This document shows, piece after piece, positions 40,493 through 48,582 of a DNA stretch of 64,000 nucleotides. How positions within the stretch are numbered: position 1 is the stretch's first letter; each line of letters opens with the position of its first letter. The notes beneath the pieces are model-generated. The model was not told the origin of the DNA. It did not search any database and saw only the letters and a list, made by a program, of their open reading frames with translations. The position numbers were made by a program, and so were the translations under genes. Source of the stretch: Nostoc sp. MG11 (GTDB lineage: Bacteria > Cyanobacteriota > Cyanobacteriia > Cyanobacteriales > Nostocaceae); NCBI RefSeq assembly GCF_014904695.1, contig NZ_JACXXN010000027.1, positions 1 through 64,000 on the forward strand, written 5' to 3'.

Positions 40493-41332
40493 ATGGAACA
40501 GCGTCGATTCGGTTCCACCCAGCGCGAGGTCGCAGTGATCGGTCAAGGAACTTGGTACATCGACAACGGTGACCGCGCCTCTGCGATCGCCGCTTTGCGC
40601 CAAGGACTCGATCTCGGTATGACCCACATCGACACGGCGGAGATGTACGGCAGCGCCGAGGAGGTGGTCGCAGAGGCGATCGCTGGACGACGCGATCGGG
40701 TTTTCCTGGTTTCCAAGGTTCTTCCTGGAAATGCTTCTCGGAGAGGGACGATCATAGCCTGCGAGAAATCGCTCGCTCGACTTCATACCGATCGGCTGGA
40801 CTCTTATCTGTTGCACTGGCGCGGTCAACACCCACTGGAGGAGACGATCGCTGCCTTCGAGCAGCTTCAGCACGAGGGGAAGATTCTCTGCTGGGGCGTG
40901 AGCAACTTCGATGTGCCTGACCTTGAAGCAGTCCAGAAGATCGCTGGCGAGGGTTCTCTCGTCTGCAATCAAGTCCTTTACCATTTGAGAGAGAGAGCGA
41001 TCGAACACGCTGTGATCCCCTGGTGTGAGAAGCATGGGGTCGCCGTAGTCGCATACAGCCCGTTCGGTCATGGGGATTTTCCCAGCTCGCGCACAACCGC
41101 AGGTCGCGTACTACAGGAAATCGCCGCTGCTCACAATGCCACCCCTCGTCAAGTCGCGCTCCGATTTCTGGTGCGGCACCCCTCGCTCTTCACAATCCCC
41201 AAGGCATCCAACCCCGAACACGCCGCCGAAAACGCGGGAGCTGGGGAACTCAATCTCACCCAAACCGAGATCAATCGAATCGACGCAACCTTCCCGACCG
41301 GAACTCGTCCCCGCGTGCTTCCCATGCTGTAA
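40493..41332 (+). CDS. Aldo/keto reductase
   Basis: A 279-residue NADPH-dependent reductase, start ATG 40493 with AGGAGG before it. The catalytic tetrad is visible: Asp and Tyr in IDTAEMYGSAEE, Lys in VFLVSKVLP, His in YLLHWRG. C-terminal cofactor site TIPKASNPEHAAENAGA. It reduces aldehydes and ketones to alcohols. High GC and codon use like the two genes before it indicate a shared donor. Ends 12 bp before the next gene, likely same transcript. Confidence 0.92.
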   Translation: MEQRRFGSTQREVAVIGQGTWYIDNGDRASAIAALRQGLDLGMTHIDTAEMYGSAEEVVAEAIAGRRDRVFLVSKVLPGNASRRGTIIACEKSLARLHTDRLDSYLLHWRGQHPLEETIAAFEQLQHEGKILCWGVSNFDVPDLEAVQKIAGEGSLVCNQVLYHLRERAIEHAVIPWCEKHGVAVVAYSPFGHGDFPSSRTTAGRVLQEIAAAHNATPRQVALRFLVRHPSLFTIPKASNPEHAAENAGAGELNLTQTEINRIDATFPTGTRPRVLPML

Positions 41333-41343
41333 GCCACGTCATT

Positions 41344-41991
41344 ATGCGAAACTCACGAGCGTTAGCCGAGACAGACACCCAACGCCTTGAAGCGTTTAGC
41401 GACGGCATCTTTGCAATTGCCATCACGTTGCTGATCCTGGAAATTAAAGTGCCACAAGTAAACCCTAGTGAGGGAACGACAAGTCTTGCTTCAGGGCTGT
41501 TCGCGCTGTGGCCATCTTATTTCGCTTACATTTTCAGCTTTATCATGATTGGGGTTTTCTGGGCAAATCATCACTACGTCTTCAACCTCTACGAACGTAG
41601 CAATCGCATATTCAAGCTGATCAATCTCTTTTTTCTGATGTTTATTTCGTTTCTGCCGTTTCCAACAGCGGTTCTAGCGAGATACATTACGGATACACAA
41701 CAACGACAAACTGCAATTATTTTATATGCGTTGACGTTGTTCGTAACGGTATTAATGTGGCTGTTCATGTGGCTCTATGCCAGTCACAACCATCAATTGC
41801 TGAACAAAAATCTCGACGATCAATTCATTGCTCACCTCACGCGCCAGTACACAGGCACTAGCGTATTGTACTTCTTAGCGCTTGTACTATCCTTATGGAA
41901 CAGTATTGCAGGATTGACGTTGTGTGTGGGATTAACGTTGCTATACTTGCTACCGCAGAAAAAGCCGGTGTATCGTGGCAACCGCATCTGA
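41344..41991 (+). CDS. TMEM175/DUF1211 family potassium channel-like membrane protein
   Basis: A 215-residue protein with six predicted transmembrane helices. The first helix holds the family signature FSDGIFAIAITLLIL; then helices near 45-70, 75-95, 110-130, 145-165 and 185-205. Bacterial TMEM175 members form K+ selective channels. It closes the cargo group and is less GC-rich than the genes before it. The start ATG 41344 is 12 bp from the preceding stop. Confidence 0.87.
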   Translation: MRNSRALAETDTQRLEAFSDGIFAIAITLLILEIKVPQVNPSEGTTSLASGLFALWPSYFAYIFSFIMIGVFWANHHYVFNLYERSNRIFKLINLFFLMFISFLPFPTAVLARYITDTQQRQTAIILYALTLFVTVLMWLFMWLYASHNHQLLNKNLDDQFIAHLTRQYTGTSVLYFLALVLSLWNSIAGLTLCVGLTLLYLLPQKKPVYRGNRI

Positions 41992-42139
41992 ACGGGCGAA
42001 GAAAACGCCTCATCTCTGAGCAAGGCTCTAAAAAAGCAAATAGATGTAATGGTAGGTGGTTGATCGGGTTAGTCGCAGCACTGATTCTGTAGCAACATCA
42101 CAAGAACAATTGCAGTTATCACTTTATTAGGAGAATTTT

Positions 42140-42472
42140 ATGCGAATTCAAGACAATTTTATGCCTGTTAATATTGGTATTAGCGAGTCAGACAGAAAAC
42201 AAATTACTGAAGGGCTTTCTCGTCTACTTGCCGACACCTATTCCCTATATCTTAAAACTCATAACTTTCACTGGAATGTCACAGGGCCGATGTTCCAAAC
42301 CCTGCATTTGATGTTCGAGACGCAGTACACAGAGCTAGCTACAGCTGTTGATCTGATTGCTGAGAGGATCAGGGCGCTCGGCTATCCAGCGCCAGGGTTT
42401 CATAATCAGAGCGGATTTTGTCATACAAAACCGGAGTTGTACCAATCTTCTCCCAAAGGTTTTCATAGTTGA
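42140..42472 (+). pseudogene. dps: Dps ferritin-like protein, truncated by fusion
   Basis: The first ~85 residues are Dps: [20 protein letters not shown] then [20 protein letters not shown] and [17 protein letters not shown], with the ferroxidase residues of the first two helices. From about 42398 the frame runs on the antisense side of another gene fragment ([15 protein letters not shown]..) and ends. The last two helices are missing, so the 12-mer could not form. A deletion joined it to the fragment on its right. Confidence 0.85.
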
Positions 42473-42815
42473 AATTCTTGAAAGGTCTGTGCCTGACGAG
42501 GGCATCATAACTTGCCCAGAGGTAAACATCTGTCCATTGGGATGATAGTGGCACTTCAAAAGCAATTGGCATCATCAGTGCAACAACTTCGCTACTAGAG
42601 GCGAGTTTACCTACTTCTCCCTTGTCTATCTCTTGTAAAGCTGCATCTAATCTATCAACTGTGATCGCGCGCCAAACCCAAGTGGGAATTGACTGTTGCC
42701 AGCCGTTCTGCTGAGTGACAATTGGCCCAGCGATGTATTGAACAATTTCACGACTTGCTCCTGCTAGATCGAGTAGGCTGGCTGTTACAGCTTTGTTAAT
42801 CCCTTGGCTGGTTAG
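42398..42815 (-). pseudogene. Internal fragment of an unrecognised gene
   Basis: A single minus-strand frame is open throughout: LTSQGINKAVTASLLDLAGA, VTQQNGWQQSIPTWVWRAIT, then AFEVPLSSQWTDVYLWASYD and [14 protein letters not shown]. It has no stop in the frame, but no start either: its upstream end is cut by the IS element at 42815 (a few more residues continue beyond 44302) and its downstream end by the Dps fusion. I cannot assign a family. It seems to be a relic of DNA present before the last deletion. Confidence 0.6.
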
Positions 42816-44301
42816 CCCTGTTGTGTCACTTTAGGCAGAGGAAAAATAGAATTCAGCGTGAGTTAGGAAGATAAAAATTGGAGAAGTGAGCCTATAAACG
42901 ATGGCTTGAAGCTTAGAAAAACCCGAAAACAGTTGCGGAATAGGAAAAACTGTTAACCAGGGATATATGAGGTTAAATAAAATGAAAGGTTGAATAACTA
43001 AACGCAGATTGTTGAGAATATTCTTCCAACCTTTACCATGATCCCACCAGGGGTGAGAAGCAAATGTTGATTGAGGATCTGGGGGAGAAGGACGCAGAGA
43101 TTCTGAATGAAGACTAACCATGAGGTAGGCACTACATACAATCTCCCACCCTTCGAGTTCGCCAGTCGCTACAACGGGGGGAACCCCCGCAACGCGCTGG
43201 CTCACCATCGCTCAATATCTTCATAGCGAGTAAAACGATAATCAGCCCAACCTAACTCATTTTTACTTTGTTTTAAGGCATATTCTACCCATGTTCTTAA
43301 ACCATAAAAATTCCCAACCTCGCGCTTGTTAATATCTGGATACTTACTCATAACATACCAGGTAGAGTTTCCGGGTAATGTTTCAGTGTCTGTGGTAATG
43401 CCAATATCTATGTTCTCCACTTTTCCCGTGGATTATTTCTCTAATAAATCGATTTTCACTACTTAAGTCAGAGAATACTCGTTTAAACTTCTGCCACTTT
43501 AAGTATTGAGTATACTGACCTTTAAGCAAGTCTACAGAATGGTTTGAGCGAATTGCTACTAGATAGTTTAAATCTAGTTCATCTAATACAGATATGAAAT
43601 TCGTACCACTTTCACCATATAAACTATCAGCTAGTACCAAGTTGAATTTAAATCCCATCAACTGTAGCTTTCTTATCAGTATTGCTCCGATTTGAGGCTT
43701 GGTAAAATATTTATCTCCCGGCTTTAATTTTTCTCGTGGTTTGTACACTTCAAACAGTAGAGGGAATGTCATCCCGCAGAATACACCATAGTCTGTGACT
43801 GCCACTACACCATTCTCTACTTTGCCTAAATTGCCTATATATTGCCGCTTCACATAATCTGTAGTAGAACCTTTCTTTTTATCTCCCCGAAGTTCTGATC
43901 GGAGGAAGCCTCCGCTCAGACTTCTCTCTGTTTCATCAATAATTAAAATGATTGGTCTTCCTTTTAGTACCTCTAAAATTAGTTCCAATCGCAAAGCTCT
44001 TAACTGTTCTACTTCCCAAGATGATGTAGTTAAGAAATGGTGCAGTCCTTGATAGTTATCTAGCCCAACAATTTTCGCTATTTCAGGTAGACTTTTCCGT
44101 TTTAATTCAGAAATACATCCTAATATGCAGATACTTAAACGCTTCAAAATTTCTGACATCTGAAAACAGCTTTTTATACCAAAGACAATATTCATCCACA
44201 ATTTTAACGGTTTCTTTGGGTGGACGAGGCTCTACCATTCTCTGTGTCTTCGTTCTGGGCTTTGTACATCCTTATACTACCGCGATAGTGACACAACAGG
44301 G
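42816..44301. mobile_element. IS701-family insertion sequence
   Basis: 15-bp inverted ends CCCTGTTGTGTCACT (42816-42830, inverse at 44287-44301) and a 4-bp direct repeat TTAG on both sides (42812-42815 and 44302-44305), matching the YTAR-type duplication known for IS701. It lies inside the Tn3-type transposon and splits the unrecognised fragment. Confidence 0.87.
42831..44201 (-). pseudogene. IS701-family transposase, frameshifted
   Basis: The first frame (44201-43383) carries most of the DDE transposase: YQGLHHFLTTSSWEVEQLRA, ILIIDETERS, DYVKRQYIGNLGKVENGVVA, LVLADSLYGESG. It shifts near 43415 and continues as VENIDIGITTDTETLPGNST, YGLRTWVEYALKQSKNELGW (Glu region) to YEDIERW. There a repeat of about 55 bp containing GGGGGTTCCCCCCG interrupts, and the last part (WEIVCSAYLMVS to HAEFYF) follows. 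So at least one frameshift and one repeat insertion have inactivated it. Confidence 0.87.
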
Positions 44302-44375
44302 TTAGTAACTGAAATATCTAAAAGTCATTCACCGCAGTACTTTCAGGTTATCTTGCCCCTGGTGACAGCTTTGCT
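44302..44375. other. Subterminal region of the transposon right end
   Basis: Contains the 40-bp inverted copy of the left subterminal repeat (44339-44378) directly next to the 140-bp module. The part before it belongs to the unrecognised fragment. Confidence 0.7.
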
Positions 44376-44515
44376 GACACTGTTGGCGAAACATTACTTA
44401 ATATTTTAAACGTCGGTAAATCAGTGTTTTAGAAACTTTGGCTTTCACCGCGCTCTATCCAACCTACGGAATAATAAGGCTTTTGAGTATTAAGATATAT
44501 TTCGCCAACAGCGTC
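44376..44515. repeat. 140-bp terminal module of the transposon, right copy
   Basis: All 140 bases equal the left copy (30027-30166) and lie in the same plus-strand orientation, so relative to the transposon end it is reversed. Ends are the 16-bp inverted repeats of the GACACTGTTGGCGAAA type. Confidence 0.93.
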
Positions 44516-44532
44516 TTTGCTATATCTACGCC

Positions 44533-44616
44533 TTCTGCTAGGGCCCGTCCGAACCCTGTTGAACATCCTGTAATCAACCAAACTTTAGGAGCGACACGAT
44601 TTTTGTCTGAGTTCAT
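44533..44616 (-). pseudogene. SDR oxidoreductase, start piece
   Basis: From ATG 44616 it reads MNSDKNRVAPKVWLITGCST and GFGRALAE, i.e. the first beta strand and the TGxxxGxG cofactor motif of an SDR. It then enters the transposon (GVDIAKTLLAKYIL). The rest of the gene is at 29222-30009. The LysR gene upstream is divergent, with 119 bp between starts. Confidence 0.92.
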
Positions 44617-44735
44617 TTGTTTTCTCCAATACAAAAGCGCAACTGCAATTCTGTAACTTACTTTCCACATTAAGCAGCCTGAATAAATATGTCCAATATG
44701 ATTTTTGTCTTAGACTAAGACTTAAAACGTATTAA

Positions 44736-45641
44736 TTGGCAATGGAACTTCGACACTTGCGTTACTTCGTGACTGTAGCTGAGGAACTTCATTTTGGTCG
44801 CGCCGCGCAACGACTACAAATCGCTCAACCGCCACTCAGTCAACAAATCCGTCAACTCGAACAAGAACTCGGTGTAGAGTTGCTGTATCGGACAAAGCGA
44901 ACAGTCCGACTTACTGAAGCAGGACTTGCCTTCTTACAGCAGGCACGACAAATTCTAGTGCAATCTGAGCAAGCGATTGAGGTAGCCCAACGTGCAAGTC
45001 GAGGTGAAGTGGGCCGTTTAGCGATTGGATTTGTTGGATCTGCCACGTATAGTCTGCTGCCTACTGCCGTACGGTCATTTCGCCATCAGTTTCCTGATGT
45101 CCGTTTGATGCTGCATGAAATGACCACGACCGAGCAAATTGAAGCACTGCATGACGATCGCATTCAGATTGGCTTTATTCGTCCGCCCATCAGCGATGAC
45201 GAACTCAGCCTGGAAACGGTTTTACAAGAATCGTTCGTCGCTGTATTACCAGAAGCACACCCGCTTGCGACTCAAACACAACTGTCATTAGCATCACTCG
45301 CCGAGGAGTCCTTCATTTTATCTCCACGTCATCTAGGAAGCGGCTTTTACGACCAAATTATCCGTTTGTGTCAACAAGCAGGATTTATTCCCCAAGTAAC
45401 TCAGGAAGCAATTCAGATGCAAACCATTGTCAGCTTAGTGGCAGCAGAATTAGGAGTTGCGCTTGTCCCAGCTTCACTCCAGAATTTGCAACGAGCAGGG
45501 GTCGTCTACAAACCGCTCGAAGATCAAACGTTCTATGTCAAGTTGGCAGTTGTTTGGCGAAGTGCAAACACCTCACCCGTGCTACACCAATTTCTAGCGC
45601 AATCAAGAGCCGTTACACGATTTAGTTCAGCGTTTCACTAA
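44736..45641 (+). CDS. LysR-family transcriptional regulator
   Basis: A 301-residue regulator. The N-terminal winged HTH is LRYFVTVAEELHFGRAAQRL, QIAQPPLSQQIRQLEQELGV; then a linker helix and a substrate-binding domain of the PBP type (RLAIGFVGSATYSLLPTAV, SLVAAELGVALVPASL). It lies divergent to the interrupted SDR, the classical layout for LysR control of the neighbouring gene. The original target promoter lies in 44617-44735 and still contains the SDR start, so the regulator may be present without a working target. The inducer is not readable. Confidence 0.9.
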   Translation: MAMELRHLRYFVTVAEELHFGRAAQRLQIAQPPLSQQIRQLEQELGVELLYRTKRTVRLTEAGLAFLQQARQILVQSEQAIEVAQRASRGEVGRLAIGFVGSATYSLLPTAVRSFRHQFPDVRLMLHEMTTTEQIEALHDDRIQIGFIRPPISDDELSLETVLQESFVAVLPEAHPLATQTQLSLASLAEESFILSPRHLGSGFYDQIIRLCQQAGFIPQVTQEAIQMQTIVSLVAAELGVALVPASLQNLQRAGVVYKPLEDQTFYVKLAVVWRSANTSPVLHQFLAQSRAVTRFSSAFH

Positions 45642-45717
45642 GCAATGCTGTTGAGGTTTATCAAAACGCTTGTATTCACCCAATTCATAGATGCGCCCAT
45701 TTCAAGAGGCTGAATAA

Positions 45718-46115
45718 ATGGCTATACAAGAACTCACCTTGAGTCAAGTAAACCAAAAGATGCAGCAGTGCATTCAAAACTGCTTAGACTGCCATAGTAT
45801 TTGTTTAAATACCGTGACTTACTGCTTACAAAAGGGTGGTAATCACGCCGAACCTGCTCATATTCGGTTAATGCTTGATTGCGCTGATATTTGCAATACA
45901 AGTGCTAATTTCATGCTTCGAGCTTCTGACTTACATTCTCGTACCTGCGGCGTTTGCGCTGAACTGTGTCAACGATGTGCAGATGAGTGCGATGGGCTAC
46001 GCCCCGCCGGAGGCGATCGCATGGGTGACGTGACGATGCTCAAATGAAAGCCTGCGCTCAGATGTGCCGCCGCTGCGCCGATTCTTGTCGGCAAATGGCA
46101 ATGGCAACTGCATAA
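45718..46115 (+). pseudogene. Four-helix copper-binding protein (Csp/DUF326-like), broken by two small insertions
   Basis: Starts MAIQELTLSQVNQKMQQCIQ and keeps the cysteine pattern CLDCHSICLNTVTYC, CADICNTSANFM, CGVCAELCQRCADEC. Then a 24-bp element (45994-46017) adds GLRPAGGD in frame at a HIP1 site, and a 5-bp tandem duplication GTGAC (46025-46034) shifts the frame to a stop at 46047. Removing both gives CADECDRMGDDAQMKACAQM, CRRCADSCRQMAMATA and TAA at 46115, a normal paralogue of the gene at 22000. Confidence 0.88.
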
Positions 46116-46276
46116 GTCAAAGGCAGAGGGCAGAAGGAATAAGCCATATTTTGCTCAGCTAAGATTGGATGCAACGATCGCTGGATCAGACTTTTGCAAA
46201 CATACAACTTACTAGCTGAGTAGGGTTATCCCTTTCCCATAACAGTTACCTTTTTCAAAGCGGGTGTAATTTCATA

Positions 46277-47380
46277 TCAAGGTTGGTAGTACTCTGACAA
46301 AACTTGATGGAAGTGAGAAATTCCATATTCAATGTCTGCAAGCTGAAGTACACCATAAGCTTTGGAATGAACACTTGCTTGTAGTGAGCGTACCACCCCA
46401 AAGTCTTCATTTAGCACCCGCTCAAATTCAGGTCGAAAGTCATCCGGCTTGTAAGAAAATGCTTCCATCTGTGCTTTTGTTTGATAAATAAAAACCTCAA
46501 ACTTAGTTCTTGTAGGAGATAAAGGAGTCAGTCGAAAAACTGAAACTTTGTCTCTTGCAGTATTGACCATCATATTGGGAAAGATAAAGCCCTGGTACGA
46601 TTGTCCTTTTGGTTCTCCTGAAAAAGCGGGGTGATCTTTGACAAATTCATCATCTGTGAAGGGAACAAATATCTGATAGTGTCGCCCGGTTGGAGTGTAA
46701 ATAATATTCTTAGGATCAAAACACTTTAAACTTTGAGCATGAACAACAGACAAGTGATAGCACTCTAGATAATTCTCAATTGGGAATTTCCAGTTTGCTG
46801 GCTCCTCATAAAACCAGTGGTCAACCTCCTGAAGTTCCTCCCAAGGGTGCTGATATTGCTCTAGGTAGGCTGAGAATCCGGCCAAATAACTAACTAACGA
46901 TTCCCCCTCTGCTTCTGGGTGAACAAAGATAAAGCCGCCCCATGTCTGAACTCGTCCCGTGGCTAGATGGACAGCCGACTTATCTAAATTGGGAAAACAC
47001 TCAGCGCGAGGTAAACCTTTGAGATTGCCTTGCCAATCGAAGTTCCAACCATGATACGGACAACGCACTCGTTGACAATGACCCTGCCCTTGTAACATCC
47101 GCGCTCCCCGATGTGGACAAACATTGTGCATGGCTCGCAATTCGCCATTTTTAGTCCGAATCACGAACATGGGTTGATCGCCAACTTGGCAAGTTAGATA
47201 ATTTCCAGGAGCAGGTAGATCGGATTCACGTCCTACAAACTGCCAGGTATTACGCCAGATAGTTTGCTGCTCATCAGCAAAAATTTGCTCATTAAAGTAG
47301 TAATCACCAGGTAGGCCAAATTTCGGTTTATTACTATTAGCAGCTTCATCTACAAATGAAGGATGGGTCAAGATATTCAT
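46277..47380 (-). CDS. Rieske-type ring-hydroxylating oxygenase, alpha subunit-like
   Basis: A 367-residue non-haem iron oxygenase. Rieske 2Fe-2S centre: CPHRGARM and CPYHGWNFDW with the usual Cys-His spacing. The mononuclear iron ligands are in NYLECYHLSVVH and the Asp of NEDFGVVRSLQ. Such enzymes hydroxylate aromatic or other substrates and need a reductase, which is not encoded nearby. It starts 28 bp after a diiron-type gene on the same strand, so both probably form a two-gene operon. Substrate is unknown; a biosynthetic rather than degradative role is possible. Confidence 0.88.
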   Translation of the reverse strand: MNILTHPSFVDEAANSNKPKFGLPGDYYFNEQIFADEQQTIWRNTWQFVGRESDLPAPGNYLTCQVGDQPMFVIRTKNGELRAMHNVCPHRGARMLQGQGHCQRVRCPYHGWNFDWQGNLKGLPRAECFPNLDKSAVHLATGRVQTWGGFIFVHPEAEGESLVSYLAGFSAYLEQYQHPWEELQEVDHWFYEEPANWKFPIENYLECYHLSVVHAQSLKCFDPKNIIYTPTGRHYQIFVPFTDDEFVKDHPAFSGEPKGQSYQGFIFPNMMVNTARDKVSVFRLTPLSPTRTKFEVFIYQTKAQMEAFSYKPDDFRPEFERVLNEDFGVVRSLQASVHSKAYGVLQLADIEYGISHFHQVLSEYYQP

Positions 47381-47408
47381 AGTTTTAGCTTCTGTTTCAC
47401 CAGTAATG

Positions 47409-48131
47409 CTAAGCGATCGCTGTGCTAAGAGTAACCAGGGATGAGATGGCCTCTTGGGCTAATTCCTGCCACCAGTCCTCCATCGTATCTAGCATTGCCC
47501 GAAACCCTGCTGCAAACTCTCCAAATTGTTCGGGTTGTATGTATGCTGCCACAGCCGTTCTTAAGCCTGCTTCATGTTCAATTTCCCACTCATTTAAATG
47601 CTTGCTGAAGAAATATGCCAAACCTTCAGGCATTGATCCTTCCAGCAACCACTCTATAAGTTGCACGATCAGAGTTAATTCGGGAATTGAGGTTGCTTCG
47701 ATCGCATAGGTTGCTCCAAGTACATAGGGTAGTTGTTGAGCAAATACCGATTGCACAGTTGTCAGCAGTTTGGATGTAGCAACTGACGGCATTGTGTTCT
47801 TCACAGAAACACCCAACCCCTCTTCCAACCCTTGGGCTAAAAGCATATAGTGAGATACTCCTTGAGTAGTGCTACCCATTTCTTCAGCTATGTTTTCTTG
47901 GAGTTCCTGGGCAACTCCGTTCCATCCTCTTACCAGCGCTTTCTGTCTAGCTAACTCTGTGAAATACACCAACTCCTTTGGAAAAATGGAATATTGTTGC
48001 ATGACATAAGCAATCTGAGTAAAGCTTGTCTCATTAAGTATTTGTATAACAGGATTTTCTGTACTGCTAAATGCCACATAATCTTGAACGAGTAGTTGAT
48101 TAAGCTGCTTTGTTAATTGATTAAATTCCAT
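47409..48131 (-). CDS. DUF3865 / haem-oxygenase-like diiron protein
   Basis: A 240-residue, all-helical protein. It matches the cyanobacterial DUF3865 (CADD/PqqC-like) pattern: EELQENIAEEMGS, GVSHYMLLAQGLEEGL, YAIEATSIPELTLIVQLIEW, and FSKHLNEWEIEHEAGLR. The Glu/His pairs at ENIAEE, HYM, EAT and HLNEWEIEHE are placed as in haem-oxygenase-like diiron oxidases. Such enzymes make or modify small molecules with oxygen. Pairing with a Rieske oxygenase is unusual and suggests a two-step oxidation. Precedes the Rieske gene, same strand. Confidence 0.75.
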   Translation of the reverse strand: MEFNQLTKQLNQLLVQDYVAFSSTENPVIQILNETSFTQIAYVMQQYSIFPKELVYFTELARQKALVRGWNGVAQELQENIAEEMGSTTQGVSHYMLLAQGLEEGLGVSVKNTMPSVATSKLLTTVQSVFAQQLPYVLGATYAIEATSIPELTLIVQLIEWLLEGSMPEGLAYFFSKHLNEWEIEHEAGLRTAVAAYIQPEQFGEFAAGFRAMLDTMEDWWQELAQEAISSLVTLSTAIA

Positions 48132-48582
48132 CGAAATTTGAGTCCTTTATACAGATATGTCGAATGCCAATCTAGCTTTGAAATTTGCCAGCAATTAATA
48201 TATGCTTGACATTTTTTATGGCCAGAATAGCTTTCGTAACTTGATAAATCTTGAGTAAAGGTACTGAAAATAACTAAATAATTAAAATGATTAAAAGTAG
48301 TATTTTCACTATAAAAAGTTATAAAATAAGCACTATTTAAGCGATTTGTTTTTTTATTAATTACAAGTGTTGATTAACTTAGATGAAAAATGACGCAACA
48401 CAGATACAGATACCGTTTTGCACGCTCAAATTCTATAGCAATCAGTTGATGGTTTGCAAACAGAGATATTACTTATTCCCTATTACCTTCTTAATTAAAC
48501 ACAAACTTATTTTGATAGTCTGAAGTTGCTGATGGGTAATCTAGGTTAAGCAAAGATCTACTCAAACCAAGATTTACCACTT
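48132..48582. other. Intergenic region, 451 bp
   Basis: AT-rich divergent region between the diiron/Rieske operon and the sensor kinase gene. It must hold two promoters; no palindromic operator is obvious. No gene seen. Confidence 0.4.

Larger units (their letters stand above)
30010..44532. mobile_element. Tn3-family transposon with tyrosine recombinase and oxidoreductase cargo
   Basis: Ends: left GGGGTAAATATAGCGAAGAC at 30010, right inverse GGCGTAGATATAGCAAAGAC ending at 44532; 29 of the first 33 bases match. The 5-bp direct repeat TTCTG flanks it (30005-30009 and 44533-44537), the duplication length expected for Tn3 elements. Excision restores an SDR reading frame. Inside are TnpA of the Tn3 family, a tyrosine recombinase (TnpI-like) and an XRE/zinc-ribbon protein near the left end, then cargo from 35459 to 41991, a broken Dps, and an IS701-family element. 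Subterminal 40-bp inverted repeats (30164-30203 and 44339-44378, 38 of 40 matching) support a single element. TnpA carries two lesions, so it may no longer move by itself. Confidence 0.93.

Noticed and set aside
38737-41096. Several long minus-strand frames in the GC-rich cargo
   Set aside because: High GC lowers stop frequency; they are shadows of FdhA, DJ-1 and the aldo/keto reductase, whose motifs are complete on the plus strand.
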